DNA of 64,000 bases, taken from Cyrtodaria siliqua (lineage: Eukaryota; Mollusca; Bivalvia; Adapedonta; Hiatellidae). The stretch is from assembly GCA_037043455.1 (NCBI GenBank), contig JAWPHD010001235.1:248001-312000 (forward strand), read 5' to 3'. Positions 21,478 through 33,664 of the stretch are shown piece after piece (positions within the stretch are counted from its first letter, which is position 1; each line of letters opens with the position of its first letter). The position numbers and the translations under genes are program-made. The notes under the pieces were generated by a model. It did no database searches. It had not been told where the DNA came from and saw only the letters and a list, made by a program, of their open reading frames with translations.

Positions 21478-21890
21478 TAGAATGAAACTTACTGTGTAGG
21501 TGCCTTATATGGAAAGGAAGGTTGTGATTCAATGTGTGTGTGGGGTGGGGTGGGGCGGGAGGTGGTCAAGGTCAAGGTTACTACAAATAAAAACTGTTTC
21601 CGTCCAATAATTTAAGGAATGAGATATTATAATGAAACTTACTATGTAGGTAGCTTTTATCAAAAGAAAGTTTGGGATTGCATTTGGGGTCACTGGGGTA
21701 AAGGTCAAGGTCATTGTTACTAAAAACGGAAGAAACGGTTTCCGCTCAATAACTTTAATGAGATATTTGCACGAAACTTGATGTGTCATGGGCATGAATA
21801 CATGTATAATTGTTTGACTAATGCTTTGTTTTAGCCACATAAACCAAACACGAGGCCCAAATGGGCATGGTGCGCTCGTCTGAAAGCAAT
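21478..21890. mobile_element. helitron-like element with tandem core, right part
   Basis: The core units resume (ATGAAACTTACT, TTTCCGCTCAATAACTTT, TTTGGGGTCACTGGGGTAAA). The end carries the small hairpin GGCCCAAATGGGC at 21857-21870, a typical position for a helitron 3' hairpin. Confidence 0.6.
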
Positions 21891-21944
21891 GGTACCAGTT
21901 GAATGTACAATGCTTACAGGTCGGTAGATAATATTGTTTGTAAG

Positions 21945-22362
21945 ATATGTTCCCCGTGTGGTTGCCGGGGGCCCCGTTTGGTCACGGGGCAAAGAATACG
22001 GCCACTGCAGATCCCTTTGGAGGGGTAGGCAGAGGGGTAGAATCCCCCCAAATTCATGTTCATTTTATCATTTTTTGTTCATGTTCATTAAAGGTCTTCA
22101 TCATGATCCCTGCATTGTTTCAGGTGCTATCTCGCTCGCATCAAAAGAGCAGTGGCAGAAAAACACTAACGTGGCTCCAGCGTAAATGGAGTTTCTACGA
22201 TAGAATTTGCAGCAACTCTGCAGTTCAGGGTGAGAAGGTTCTAGGCCCATTTTCCATATTTTATCTCGATGTACATGGAAGATGAGCCTGGCATGTTCAT
22301 GCCTTTTAGGCGCCATATAACCTTTTCATGTGTTGGTCCGCCTTAAAACCCCAATTCAATTG
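21945..22362 (-). mobile_element. AAGGCACACCAACACATG-family repeat, copy 1
   Basis: On the minus strand the order is TTTTAAGGCGGACCAACACA, the GCCATATAAC complement, TGAACATGCCAGGCTCATCT, ATGGGCCTAGAACCTTCTCA, AACAATGCAGGGATCATGAT, and a tail GGCCGTATTCTTTG. Four other copies lie on the plus strand (29590, 30318, 50636, 54110). No coding capacity; class unknown. Confidence 0.7.
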
Positions 22363-23389
22363 TAAGATATGTAGGTCAGTTTATTTGTATTTATTGTTAT
22401 GCAGAATTAAAGAAGAGGATCAATTGCATTAATGTATATTGACCATAAGGACTTCATTTGTACACAATTAAACCTAATATCAGTCGGTATTAGATACCCA
22501 AGAGAGCATGGGGACGCTCTACTGGCTACAATGACTCTCCCTTACTTTGTTTCCTTACATGTTCAACACTGTTTTCCACTTGTGGTTAATGTTGCCTCCA
22601 CAAGTGCAGGACTTGATGTGAAACACTGTTGATGTTATACATTCATCCCAATATCGCATTCAGTCGAGGAGTTATGGCAAAAAACAACAACACAAGAATA
22701 ACATCATCGCCTTGATGAATGAACTTTTCCTTAAAGGGAGTACATCAGGCGTTGGGGCCTAATTTGTTTTAAAAAAGTATGAAATGGCCAATTTAAAACG
22801 TGAGATAGTTCATGTATATAGATGAAACATTAACCGTTTCCTGTAATACAGAGCATTAATAATTATAATTAACAAGTCGTACAAGTCCATAAAGAAATTC
22901 CCAAGTTATAAATAGCTGTCATGCAGAGCGTACTCTTTTGTTAGAATTGTTCAGATGCATTATTTATGCAATTAATTGATAAAAAAAATTAACTAAATGA
23001 ACTATAAAACACCAAAGAAATTACGCTGAACATATACAATAAATGACACGAAGAATGTATGCTGGTGACACGCCAGGGATCTTGGCGGTAAAATAAATCG
23101 CAATGTATTGCAACGCGAGCGTAATGTGTAGATATCGACGGTATGCCTGGTGGCGTTAAACAACCGGGTTTTCCCAAAATGTGTAAGATGAGTGCCTGTG
23201 TTTGGTAAAACTATTTAATAGAGCTTTTCTAGATAGATCGGTTTTTTTTGGGAGTGGGAGGATGCTTTAATGCTGAAAACCTAGTAACCTGAGATATAAA
23301 AAAATAATTGGACATGGCAAGGCCGAGATATAAAAAAAAAAAAGGTTGATGCACGTATAGCAAAGTTAAAAAGGCTAACATAACATATA
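22363..23389. mobile_element. non-coding region with a truncated AGGGAGTACATCAGG element
   Basis: The stretch 22734-22895 starts AAAGGGAGTACATCAGGCGT and continues with the GGGGCcTAATTTGTTT and GGCCAATTTAAAACGTGA blocks of the full element at 44150-44530, then stops. Nothing else is recognised in the rest of the interval. Confidence 0.55.
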
Positions 23390-23690
23390 TTTTGGAGAAA
23401 GTAGGTCATAGTGACCTAGTTTTCAGGGTATAGTCAGTGCCTGATGAGAGGAAGGTGTTGTTAAGATTTGATGAAGATCGGATATGGTAATGCTGAGATA
23501 TAACAAAAACTTAATTCCACCCCTGCCCCAACTTAAACAAAAAGGTTAACGTAAAGCATATTTTGGAGAAAGTAGGTCACAATGACCTAGTTTTCAGGAT
23601 ATGGTCAGTGCTTGATGACAGGAAGACGCTGTTTAAGTTTGAAGATCGGACATGGTAATGCTGAGATATAACGAAAACTTTATTCCCCCA
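23390..23690. repeat. tandem core of a helitron-like element, about 170-bp unit x 2
   Basis: The units share TTTTGGAGAAAGTAGGTCA, TGACCTAGTTTTCAGG and GGTAATGCTGAGATATAAC. This GGTCA-rich core organisation is the same type as at 40120-40400 and 60330-61320. Confidence 0.6.
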
Positions 23691-24140
23691 ATCTATAAGC
23701 CGATTATTTTCCTTAAAAAAAACGGCGAAAAATAATACCACCTTTAAAAATAAAATTGAATATGGTACACTACATGATTTTATTGATTCTTAGCTACATG
23801 TTCCGTGAAAATCTGAAATTCTTTACTGACCTTTTCACAATCATGAGCTAACTCTGCAACACATGCACTGATTATGCTTACATCAAAGCTTTCTAAGGCC
23901 TTATCGAAGAAACTCTTTAAACCAACTTTCATGAAAATCAGAAACCGCTTATTGGTTATTGTGGTCTACATTGGTAGAAAATAATTAGCTTCTACAAAAG
24001 CGGAGTAGTCAAGAAAAGCTGTAACAGACGTGTCTGAAATAGACCTTCCGAATCTAAATACTGGATAATCTAAGAATTAGGTATCAAACAATTTAGAAGT
24101 TGAAATGCACCTACAGGCTGTGCATAATGTTACTGGGTAC

Positions 24141-24235
24141 AGGCAAATGGTGAAGATTGGTAATCAACTGCAAAGCACAGTATGGTAAGCTAAAAGTCCC
24201 GGGTTTGAGTCCAGCTGAGGCACACTTTTTTCACT
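24141..24235 (+). other. tRNA-like sequence, possible SINE head
   Basis: A stretch with A-box-like GGTGAAGATTGGTAATCA and B-box-like GGGTTTGAGTCC, at about the spacing found in tRNA-derived promoters. A convincing cloverleaf was not drawn. The rest of 23691-24715 shows nothing recognisable. Confidence 0.3.
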
Positions 24236-24719
24236 TTACCATGTGTCATATTCCGGGGCTCGCTGAAATATTGAAAATCGACAAATTTCAAAAAAAATGC
24301 ATATTACCCTTTTTCGACGTTATCAGAATACTATAACCTTAAACAGCTTTTTAAAAGCATTTGTCTTAAAATGTGTATTGCAGTTATTTTTATAATTGAA
24401 GATTTTTGCTTCAAAATGTCATTCTCGACCATTTTTCAAAAATACGGATGAAGCAAATTAGGAAGCACATAATAGTGCATGTCATAATGTTTCATATCGA
24501 AGGAATCATTAGACTTGACATTAAAATCAACATATTCGGCGAGAATTTCAAGATAGTTGATTCAGTTACACAATGAAAGTGTCCAATTATAAGTTGAACA
24601 CCTCTCGTATAACGTTTCACCACCTGTTATAATTAATATGAATATTCATAATTGGGAAAGTTTTGATATATAAAAAGGTAATGAAAACCCCAAGCCAAGT
24701 ATAACACTATTACATGTAA

Positions 24720-25290
24720 TTCATAATTTTGATAGAGCCTCATCACAACAAGATGTCAATGACCTTGAAGCTCTACCCATAGATTTTGATAGCCAGATCA
24801 GCCTTGGGAACCTGTGAAGTTTTATGGAAATAAGACCCAACACTTTCAGAGAAGCAGTTGCCACAAGTTTTTCCTGTATCACTTTATGTAAACAAAGATG
24901 GCCACTGGCGGCCATGTTTGACATAGAATTAAAATGAATTTTGTTTAGGACCAAGTACATGTCATGCCAGTCGTTTTAGTAAAGGTTCCGAATCAATACC
25001 CGTTATGGCTTTTGAGAAGTAGTTGCCACAAACTTGTATTTAGACTGTGGCAGCCATCTTGGATTCCCGGCCAACCTGATTTTTACTTGAGACTAACTGG
25101 ACATCAAGACCAACATTCCTGTAAAGTTTTATGAAAGTTATTCTGGTAAATGTACTTAACCGATATCACTTATGGTTTTCGAGTAGTCGCCATAAAATTG
25201 TATTTAAAATCTATTTTTAGTCATGGCGGCCAATTTTAGGCCAACCCGATTTTTACTTAGGATCAACTAGACATCATGAGCAACATTCCT
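24720..25290. mobile_element. tandem-core repeat (CATCTTGGATTCCCGGCC family), copy 1
   Basis: Imperfect units of about 200 bp contain GGCGGCCAT, the CGGCCAACC(C/T)GATTTTTACT block, AACTAGACATCAAGA, AACATTCCTGTAAAGTTT and TTGAGAAGTAGTTGCCACAA. The same family is at 26640-27240. Confidence 0.65.
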
Positions 25291-26045
25291 ATATTCCTCA
25301 ATATTACGATTTTACCTATTCATGAATATAGCAGGTGACCGTGTGTGACCAGGTCACAGGTCATGTTATGCAATTTCTCCTTAGAATTAGGTAACTATCT
25401 CACCAATACAATTAGACTTGTCTCGGTGGTTACATTTGGAAAATCAGAATCAAAATCAAAGGACTGAAGGTCCTGAGAGTCGCCAAGATTGAACAGTGTC
25501 TATCTTCTTGATGAGGTTAAAGGTTTTTAAATATTGAGAAAGTAAGAGTTTAATTTTTAATTATTTTTTTACCCCACCCAAACCACCAAATATTGTCCGC
25601 GATTTTTCAAAAACGGCCGTGCAAAAGACGGCTGCACGGTTGGCCGCCTAATAACTTCCCCTCTGGAAAATAACCGATAGTATGAATCAAATTGAGTACA
25701 ATGTACAATAGTACGAATCTAATTGAGTACGAAGTACGAAATTTCGTAGGAGTTGTCGTTCTTAAATTCATTACATTTTTAGAAGCAACAACGCCTTGAT
25801 AAATCTGCTAACATACCAAACAAAGGAAATTCGAAAAATCGATTTTAGCAATTTTACGGGAGTTTTTCACACAATTCCGTGGGGCCGGGAGGAGGGTTAG
25901 AATTCCGTGAGATTTCATCACATGTATGCAATAACTACAATATTTACGAACATGTTATCTGGGTCACACTTCATGAGCGGCACATCCGGGTAACTCCATT
26001 CATGAAATATATCATACTGACGTCATTTCGATCGAAATATATATA
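25291..26045. other. no feature seen
   Basis: AT-rich non-coding sequence. A short near-duplicate phrase (AATTGAGTACRAWGTACRA) occurs near 25690-25740. Confidence 0.35.
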
Positions 26046-26055
26046 TATATGCGTG

Positions 26056-26470
26056 TATTATTGCGCATAGTATTTCAGTTCCTTTTTCAAAAAAGACACG
26101 TATATACTGTATACACTGACAATTATTCACAATCAGTAGTTATATTATTCGGTATATATAACGGTCATGTCAGTCACCTTATGAAATTAAGTTATACTTG
26201 ATGCAGTTAAAGGAACTACATTCTCGAAGTGCGTAAAGCACCCAATCCGATTTTTGGTGATTTTTTGGTGTATTAATGCGCATAATATTTCGGTAAACCT
26301 ACAAAAAGACATGTTTATACTGTATACAATTACAATTATTTCATTATTTCACAATCAGTAGTTATATTATTCGGTATACATAACGTTCATTTGTCAGTCA
26401 CCTTATCAAATTAAGTTGTATTTGAAGCAGGTAAAGGAGACTACATTGCTTACGGTAAAGCGTCTCACCC
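26056..26470. repeat. diverged direct duplication of about 190 bp
   Basis: Segments 26056-26250 and 26272-26470 align: TGCGCATA.TATTTC, a GACA(C/T)GT.TATACTGTATAC block, CACAATCAGTAGTTATATTA, GTCAGTCACCTTAT, and a GTAAAG block. They differ by many substitutions and small indels. Confidence 0.7.
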
Positions 26471-26639
26471 GTTATTAAAAACTCCCTATTCAGAAATTGC
26501 ACTATAGACATATATATATACACGATTCCAAAGAGTCAGCCATGCTGACGCATGGCGACTCAATAAAATCTTAAAATCCTGCAATATGTTTTCAGTCTTT
26601 TTCTGAGAGCCAAAAATACAAAGGAGACTTAATCCTTAC

Positions 26640-27240
26640 CCCACTATAAATGTTTAATGGACAGTCCTTTCTTTGAATTTGGACCAGTCCATGGATAGTA
26701 AAAAGGAGTGTTTCGGTCAAATTGACGGATGAGCACCCAGACAGTGTATTCTCTGATCAGCCTGCAAGATGTTGGGCCAGTCATTTTGGTAAAGGTTTCA
26801 TCAATATCACTGTTTTTTTGAATAGTCGCCACAAAATCACATTTTTTTAAATCTATTTTTAGCCGTGGCGGCCATCTTAAATTTTCGGCCGACGAATTTT
26901 TGCTAGGATCAACTAGGCATCAAGAGCAACATTCCTGTGAAGTTTCATGAAAATCCATCAAGTAGTTTCAGAGGAGTAGTCACCACAATTTTTCCTATAT
27001 AACTCTATGTAAACAAAGATGTTCGCTGGCAGCCATGTTTGACATCCAATCAAATTGAACTTTAGTTACATGTCGTGCCAGTCATTTTGGTGAAGGTTTC
27101 AAATAAATATCACTTATGGTTTTTGAGACGTAGTCGCCACAAAATCGCATATTTTTAGCCGTGGCGGCCATCTTGAATTTCCGGCCGACCTGCATTTTTG
27201 CTATGATCAACTAGACATCAAGAGAAACATTCTAAACTTT
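26640..27240. mobile_element. tandem-core repeat (CATCTTGGATTCCCGGCC family), copy 2
   Basis: Units with GTGGCGGCCATCTT, GATCAACTAG(A/G)CATCAAG, and CCAGTCATTTTGGTRAAGGT match 24720-25290. Confidence 0.65.
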
Positions 27241-27420
27241 GAATCAGTCGAGCTAAAAACTGACAAATCAGTGACCAGAATAAGACATACAAATACATTC
27301 TGGTAGGTGATAAACTCAGTCTTTATCCTTCATGTTCAACCAAGTTTACTGTTAAAATTAAGGTATTTACAGTACGATTCTTTTAAAACCTTACACGTCA
27401 TGCACATTAGAACCTAAGGA

Positions 27421-27995
27421 AAACAAGGCCACCGCCACGGGCTATCTCGCCTTCTGCGGTTTTGTTCATTCACAACGAGGGTTTGTTTTGTAGGGATCAT
27501 TGGTGGGGTGGGCCCAGTGAATGTTCATACAAAGTATCAAAGCAATATCGTTGATGGTATTGGAGATATATACCTTCCAAAAAACTTTAACCAAGAAAAT
27601 TTTACTAAGTTCTGTTGTCTTTAAAATCAATGTCATTGGTGGGGTGGGGCTTAGTGAAAGTGTAAGGGATTATCCAAGTGAATGTTCATACAAAGTTTCA
27701 AAGCAATACCTTTGACGGTATTGGAAATATATACCTTCCAAAAAACTTTAACCAAGAAAATTTGATGAAGTTCTGTTGTCTTTAAAGTCAAGGTCATAGG
27801 TGGGGTGGGGCTAAGTAAAAGTGTAAGGGGTTACCCCAGTGAATCTTCATAGTTTCAAAGCAATACCTTAGGCGGTATTGGAGATATATACCTTCCAAAA
27901 AAAACTTTAACCAAGTGTTGACGGCGCCGCCGCCTTCGCAGCCGGAAAAGTGATCCCTGTCTCGCTTTTATTTTCCGAAAAGGTGAGACAAAAAC
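27421..27995. mobile_element. helitron-like element with three about 165-bp core units
   Basis: The 5' part (ACAAGG..., with CTCGCCTT at 27447-27454) is followed by three units sharing GGTGGGGTGGGGC, GTGAATGTTCATACAAAGT, CAAAGCAATA and ATATATACCTTCCAAAAAAC. The end has AAAGTGATCCCT and a terminal hairpin in which GTCTCGCTTTT pairs with AAAAGGTGAGAC. The hairpin arm is complementary to the 5' CTCGCCTT, as in Helentron-type non-autonomous elements. Confidence 0.65.
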
Positions 27996-28696
27996 TGAGC
28001 AACACAAATTTTATCACCTACTGAAAAAAGATAAAATGTGAATATATCTGCAATGGAAAATTTTGAATTCTAAAGGTGTGATACAGAAGTCTAGGGAAAA
28101 TGCAAGAAATCAACACAAAACACAGGCATAGCATGACGATTTTCATTAAAACTATAAATTCCAGCTATAATATTGTTAAAACATATCAAGCAGATCAAAA
28201 CAGAGAACCGGTAACAAAAAAAGAGATTGAAATATAATTTGTCGCACAAGATATAAATAATAGACAAAAAAACACACAAATGTGAAACAAGCTTAATGGA
28301 TTATATAATACAACACAAAAGTAGAATTCCTGTGAAAGAATATCAGCAATGCGCTATACTGGTTAACTATGAATTCTGTCGACTGGATGCGGAATGACCA
28401 AATATCATTTATGACTGTAAAGCAGTTACAGAAAAGAGCAGCTTTTTTTTGTCTACATCCCTCATAATGTTAAACATACATTACCTGTTCTAACAGAATT
28501 ATCGTAAATATGGTCCGTCGTCTGATAATTGGACTCGACATAAACAATTTAAGACTTGTAATGTTTCCTCACCATTATCTAAAGCAGTTTAATAAGGATA
28601 TGAAGACCGGATACAACAAGTGCATGACCCTGACATGTGACCTTGACCATACAACACAACCGGACTGGTACACAACACAGGCTAGCGATGACACAC

Positions 28697-28955
28697 ATCA
28701 AATTTTGTTCCAATATCGCAAGCAGTTCAGGATTTATGGACAGAATACAAATATTGCAACATCAAATTTTGTTCCAACATCGCAAGCAGTTCAGGATTTA
28801 ATGACAATTGCAACACGCTGACCGGTGATCATACAACTTGAATTTGGTCCACTCGACAGTCTAGTGATAATAAATAAACAAATCAAGTTGTGTTCCAATA
28901 CCAAAAGCAGTTCAGTTGTTATGGACAGGACACAAAACTGGCAACATGTTGACCT
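28697..28955. repeat. three imperfect units with TTTTGTTCCAA...GCAGTTCAGG
   Basis: Units of about 64 bp or longer share CATCAAATTTTGTTCCAAYA, CGCAAGCAGTTCAGGATTTA and a 'tgacc' end. Surrounding sequence (28480-29170) has the same 'gaccttgacc' style and may be one decayed helitron-like element. No gene. Confidence 0.5.
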
Positions 28956-29589
28956 TGATCTCTGCAATACATGCATCTATTTTGTTTATCATAAAACTTT
29001 TCCAAGATTTTACTGTTACCAACCTTCTAGTACAAATAGAATAGAAGTTTGATACAAATCTGAACACGTTTACGAAGTTACCTTGCCACCAAGCTGAAGT
29101 TGCCTCATTTTTCAATAATCAAGGGTAATAACTCTGTAACACATGTATCGATTTGCTCATTGCTGGACCCATTCAAGATCTTATTGAAACAAACATTCCA
29201 ATAAAACCTGGAAAAAACTTGATGACGACAGACCACGCACCATTAGATAAGCTTGTCTGGCCTTCGGGCAGCACAGCTAATAAAACATTACAAAGATCAC
29301 CGGATAAACAGCAACTTGGGATACGACCTACTGCTCACTTTAACACCCAGCTATTTCTTTTATTTTTTTATTTTTAATCTTTGGCACTGAATTTAGGTAA
29401 CATTTTTCTTTAAATATAGTCTAAAATTTCGTTTTATTTAGAAAGTGTCTAAAATTAATTCGTTTCCGATTAGTTTCATCAAAATATTTCATGTACTGAA
29501 TATTTTAACTGATCTACAGTCATTCTCCGGAGTTGGTGAAAAGCACAGCAATGTTCAGCTTGCAACTGGGCATTGTCATCTGAAGTGAA

Positions 29590-29775
29590 CTTGAACAATT
29601 GAATTGAATTGAATTGGGGTTTTAAGGCACACCAACACATGAAAGGTTATATGGCGCTTAACAGGAATGAACATGCCAGGTTTATCCTTCATTAACATCA
29701 AGATAAAATATGGAGAACTGGCCTAGAACCTTCTCACCCTGAACTGCAGAGTTGCTGCAAATTCTACTGTAGACA
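29590..29775 (+). mobile_element. AAGGCACACCAACACATG-family repeat, copy 2 (truncated)
   Basis: Starts after a (TTGAA)n run at 29597-29616. Matches the family from GGCACACCAACACATGAAAG to AGTTGCTGCAAATTCTAC, then ends. Confidence 0.7.
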
Positions 29776-29847
29776 ACTTGAACAAAGGTGTAAAGGTGGA
29801 CACCAGGGTACCTACATATTACTGCTGGATAGTTCTTCAGAGTTAGA

Positions 29848-30178
29848 ATATAAGAATCCATCATGAGTATCCATGTGAGATAGAGAAATCTCATCCGAGG
29901 GTCAGAATTGTAACCAGGGACGAGGCTGTGCAGAGTGCCTGGTTGCAATTCTGATCCCGAGGGTGAGATTTCCCTATCTCACATGGATCACTCATGATGG
30001 ATTATTTTTCTCCCATTATGTGTTTATTAACAGCATAAAATCAATGACTTTGCTGATTTAACGCCAGAATAAGGCGACGTCGACGTAACGTCATGACGTC
30101 ATAAGTCACGTCATGTAAGATAGAGTTATCTCACATGAGGGAAATGCCTATCTCACATGAGCAGAAATGGGAGAATAA
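29848..30178. mobile_element. foldback hairpin plus TTCTCCCATT element, palindrome-free copy
   Basis: Hairpin 29848-30003 equals 20392-20553. It is followed by the TTCTCCCATTATG...AATGGGAGAA segment (30004-30178), in which GTCATGTAAGATAGAGTTAT runs straight into CTCACATGAGG. At 20.6 kb the same position holds the 763-bp palindrome, so this copy shows the unoccupied arrangement. Confidence 0.8.
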
Positions 30179-30317
30179 GTAATCTCGTTTAAGGTAATTT
30201 TTTTATATTACGACATCTTTACACTTATAGCAGTCAATGGTATTTAGTCAAAATGAGTTTTAATATAATCTTTGATCAAGTCGAAAGGCTACATCGCCAA
30301 ATTGACTGCCTTTGTAA

Positions 30318-30690
30318 TAACTGAATTGTGTTTTAAGGCACACCAACACATGAAAGGTTTTATGGGACCTATCAGGAATGAACATGTCAGGCTCATCCTC
30401 CATTAACACCAAGATAAAATATTGAGAATGGGCCTAAAATATTCTCACCAAATTATATTGTAGGCACTCCATTTACACTGGAGCCAGGTTTATTGTTTTT
30501 CTGCCACTGCTCTAGTGATTTAAGCAAGATGGCACCTGAAACAATGCAGGGGTCATTGGCACCTGAAACAATGCAGGCGTCATGATGAAGACCTTTAGTG
30601 AGCATGAACAAAAAATGATAAAATGAACATGAACTTGTGTGTCCTACCCCTCTAACGGGATCTGCAGTGGCCCTATTCTTTTTTTAAATA
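30318..30690 (+). mobile_element. AAGGCACACCAACACATG-family repeat, copy 3
   Basis: Nearly full-length relative to the copy at 21945-22362. It ends in GATCTGCAGTGGCCCTATTC and contains a local duplication of the GCACCTGAAACAATGCAGG phrase (30530 and 30560). Confidence 0.7.
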
Positions 30691-31547
30691 AATCCCGAAT
30701 GGATATGGTGGCATCCAATTCTGATTGGAAATGCCTTACAATAACAAGACATATCTGCAGTCATAAAAAAAAGCAAAAGTAAATTTAAACGCAAAACGGA
30801 AGTAATAATTTTATTGTATTTTCAAGTTGTTATACATCAACGTCAATGTATGAAATTAAGTATTTACTTGAAAATTAGTCCATTGGACACGGATGTCAGT
30901 CACATAAAAAACAGCTTAATGATAAACTTGAAAACTTTTTCTAAGCACACACGTAAGAAATAAAGTGATTTGTAATGACATGTAATCTCATTTGATATGT
31001 TAAATAACAAACTAGTACTCTCGTCTAATTGGTCAAAACAACAATTGGATATATGGAATATGTGGGGGTTTTTTAAATATTTTTTATATATGAACTCTTG
31101 GGTATTTCTCAGTTACATGACAACTCTTATTTTTAGGTCAAGTTTCCATATGTACAAGACTTTTTCCAAAAAAAAATCCACAACTTTGGAGCATAGCTCC
31201 CGAGATAAGAAAATACGGGGAAAAAAAGGTTAGTTATCCCTTAAGGCCAGCCATGTTTTATAGGCTTCAATTCAAAATGTAAAACCAACCACCATAACTT
31301 ATAAACTTGTACCATTACATCATTTATGATCTACAGAACAAAATGTTGAATCAGCATATATACAATCTTATTCTTACCCTTATTCTAAACCATTCCCACA
31401 GAGAAATACACCTAATAATGTCAGAATACACCCACATCTAAGTGGTAAATCAGTATATATACAACATTACTACTAAACTGTTGCCACCTACAACGAAAGT
31501 AATCCTAAATCCAAGTTTTGTTCCCGTTTTAGTTTTTGTTGAAATTA
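30691..31547. other. no feature seen
   Basis: AT-rich unique-looking sequence; no coding region recognised. Confidence 0.35.
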
Positions 31548-32138
31548 ATTGTAAACATGTTTTCTTTTTCTGATAAACAAATGAGAAACATGTTTTCCTT
31601 TTCTGATAAACGAATGAGAAACATGTTTTCCTTTTCTGATAAACAAATGAAAACATATTTTCCTTTTCTGATAAACAAATGAGAAACATGTTTTCCTTTT
31701 CTGATAAACGAATGGGAAACATGTTTTCCTTTTCCGATAAACAAAGGAGAAACATGTTTTTATGTTTTCCTTTTTATGATAAACAAATGAGAAACAGGTT
31801 TTCCTTTTATGATAAACAAATGAGAAACATGTTTTCCTTTTATGATAAACAAATGAAAACATGTTTTCCTTTTCTGATAAACATGACTTGTTTTCTTTTT
31901 CAATAAACAAATGACAAAAATGCTTTCCTTTTCCAATAAAAAAATGGCAAGTTGTTTTCCCTTTCCAAAAAACAAATGGCAAATATGTTTTCCTTTTCTG
32001 ATAAACAAATGACAAACAAGTTTTCCTTTTCCAATAAACAAATAGCAAACATGTCTTCGTTTCCCAAAAAACAAATGACAAACATGTTTTCCCTTTCTGA
32101 TAATCAAATGACAAACATGTTTTCCCATTCTGATAAAC
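31548..32138. repeat. minisatellite, 33-bp unit, about 18 copies
   Basis: The unit consists of ATGTTTTCCTTTTCTGATAA followed by ACAAATGAGAAAC. Copies below 31750 are the most uniform; those above 31880 vary (CCAATAAAC, GACAAAC). Being a multiple of three, it leaves long minus-strand frames open. Confidence 0.95.
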
Positions 32139-33180
32139 TATCAACTATAACTGATGCTATCACAAAACTGTCTACCTTGTTCCAATAAAAAAATGTTTTA
32201 ACTTCTAATAAAGCAAAAATGATAAAACCCTATATGGGATGATATCAAACAGACTAACACTTTGACTGTGCCTTTGTTCCAAGTTTCTGACGAAAATTAT
32301 GAATACAACCAATAATGTGTAAACTGGCAACTCAATATTCAATTTATAATTCCTGAAAGGAAGACCGGCAAGTATGGAAATGTGTTCTAGATTAATTATT
32401 AAAGGTTTAAAATAGTGCAACAAATATAGAAAATATGTAATCGTTGGTTTACGCACAGTTAATGACCGGGTAATAGATGACCGGGTAATAGATGCGGTAT
32501 TTGGCAATTAGCGTCTTTGAATTATCTGTTTAGTACAGATCAAATAGTATAAACACAAAGCAAAATCCCAGTGATCAAATTTTCAACATTTGAGAATTAA
32601 TCCAAATGGAACTAAAATAAAACAAACATATTTACATATCACTTCTGAGCAATTCTAAAAATCTTTAAAATTTAAACAATGAAAAGTCAACATAGTGAAT
32701 TTTTTTCGGAAGTTCAAGATAAATATTTAATATATATATATTGAACATATTAAATATCCACAAAAGTTGAAAATTCAGAAGTAAAATTATTTACGAGACT
32801 AATTTTTTTTTTTTGACTTTTTTTGTCAATTTACGATTACGTGCAATATTAATTAGGAATAAGGTATGTTTTGATGTACCCTAAAGACCTCCACTAAACA
32901 GATTTATACCATGAAGTAACAGAAAAAATAATCACAAGTGTTAGAACTGCATTGTTACTGTTAATAAGAAACTATATAAACAAACAATTAATTTATTAAA
33001 ACCGCAACCAATATAACATAAAGGAAAATCGAAAAGATCTTTTTTTTAAAAATAAAAAGCTATTTTGTTAAAAATTCATCAAAAACTAAAATAGTATTGC
33101 TTATCAACAGACACCTTTACACAGCCTTACTTTCACCTTCAACAATTTTGTTCATTCAAAAAACACAAATGATATACAAG
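32139..33180. other. downstream flank of CPT1, no gene seen
   Basis: Very AT-rich. A candidate minus-strand AATAAA for CPT1 lies at 32992-32997, about 600 bases after the stop codon, but others are possible. Confidence 0.35.
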
Positions 33181-33184
33181 CATG

Positions 33185-33450
33185 TGTTCCCATTATAAAT
33201 TCTAGGTATAACATATACAAATGTTTTCCAATTTATCAAGTGTGTGTTCCACTCTACAATGCCCTGGTGTTCCCATCACATAATCTACAATTCCAGTGAG
33301 TTCCCACCACTGAATCTACAGTTCATGTGTGTTCCCATCATACAATCTTCAATGCATGTGAGTTCCCTAATTCATGTGTGTTCCCCATCACAGAATCTAC
33401 AATTCGTGTGTGTTCCCATCTATCAATCTACAATTCCTCTGCTTTCACAT
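33185..33450. repeat. degenerate tandem repeat, about 31-bp unit x 7-8
   Basis: Units resemble TGTGTTCCCATCA followed by the CAGAATCTACAATTCA block. It lies in the probable 3' untranslated region or just downstream of CPT1. Confidence 0.7.
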
Positions 33451-33592
33451 GCATTACACATTCTAAATATTACAAATAAAATATTGTTAAATATGTATCA
33501 CATGATGGCAACTTATTTTTTATAATATCTAAAGATAAATTAGCTTCCATTATAATTGCATTGACATTTGTTCCTATCCATGATCACTAGCT

Positions 33593-33664
33593 TCAATCCT
33601 TTATAAACAGCTCTTTAATGTCAACAAGAGCCTTGCATAACCGCTCAGAAAACACCTGGGAGCT
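33593..33664 (-). CDS. CPT1: CPT1 last coding exon
   Basis: After acceptor tttcag, 23 codons and TGA (33593-33595). The translation SSQVFSERLCKALVDIKELF fits the amphipathic C-terminal end of CPT1. It starts in phase 0, matching the donor at 34178. It is short, and the assignment rests on position, phase and the terminal pattern. Confidence 0.85.
   Translation of the reverse strand, partial: SSQVFSERLCKALVDIKELFIKD

Noticed and set aside
28510..28821. Plus-strand frame of 103 codons
   Set aside because: Covers a tandem duplication of the TTTTGTTCCAA repeat; no motif.
31450..32144. Minus-strand frame of 199 codons with Lys/Glu-rich 11-residue repeats
   Set aside because: Product of the 33-bp minisatellite; no homology or splice context.
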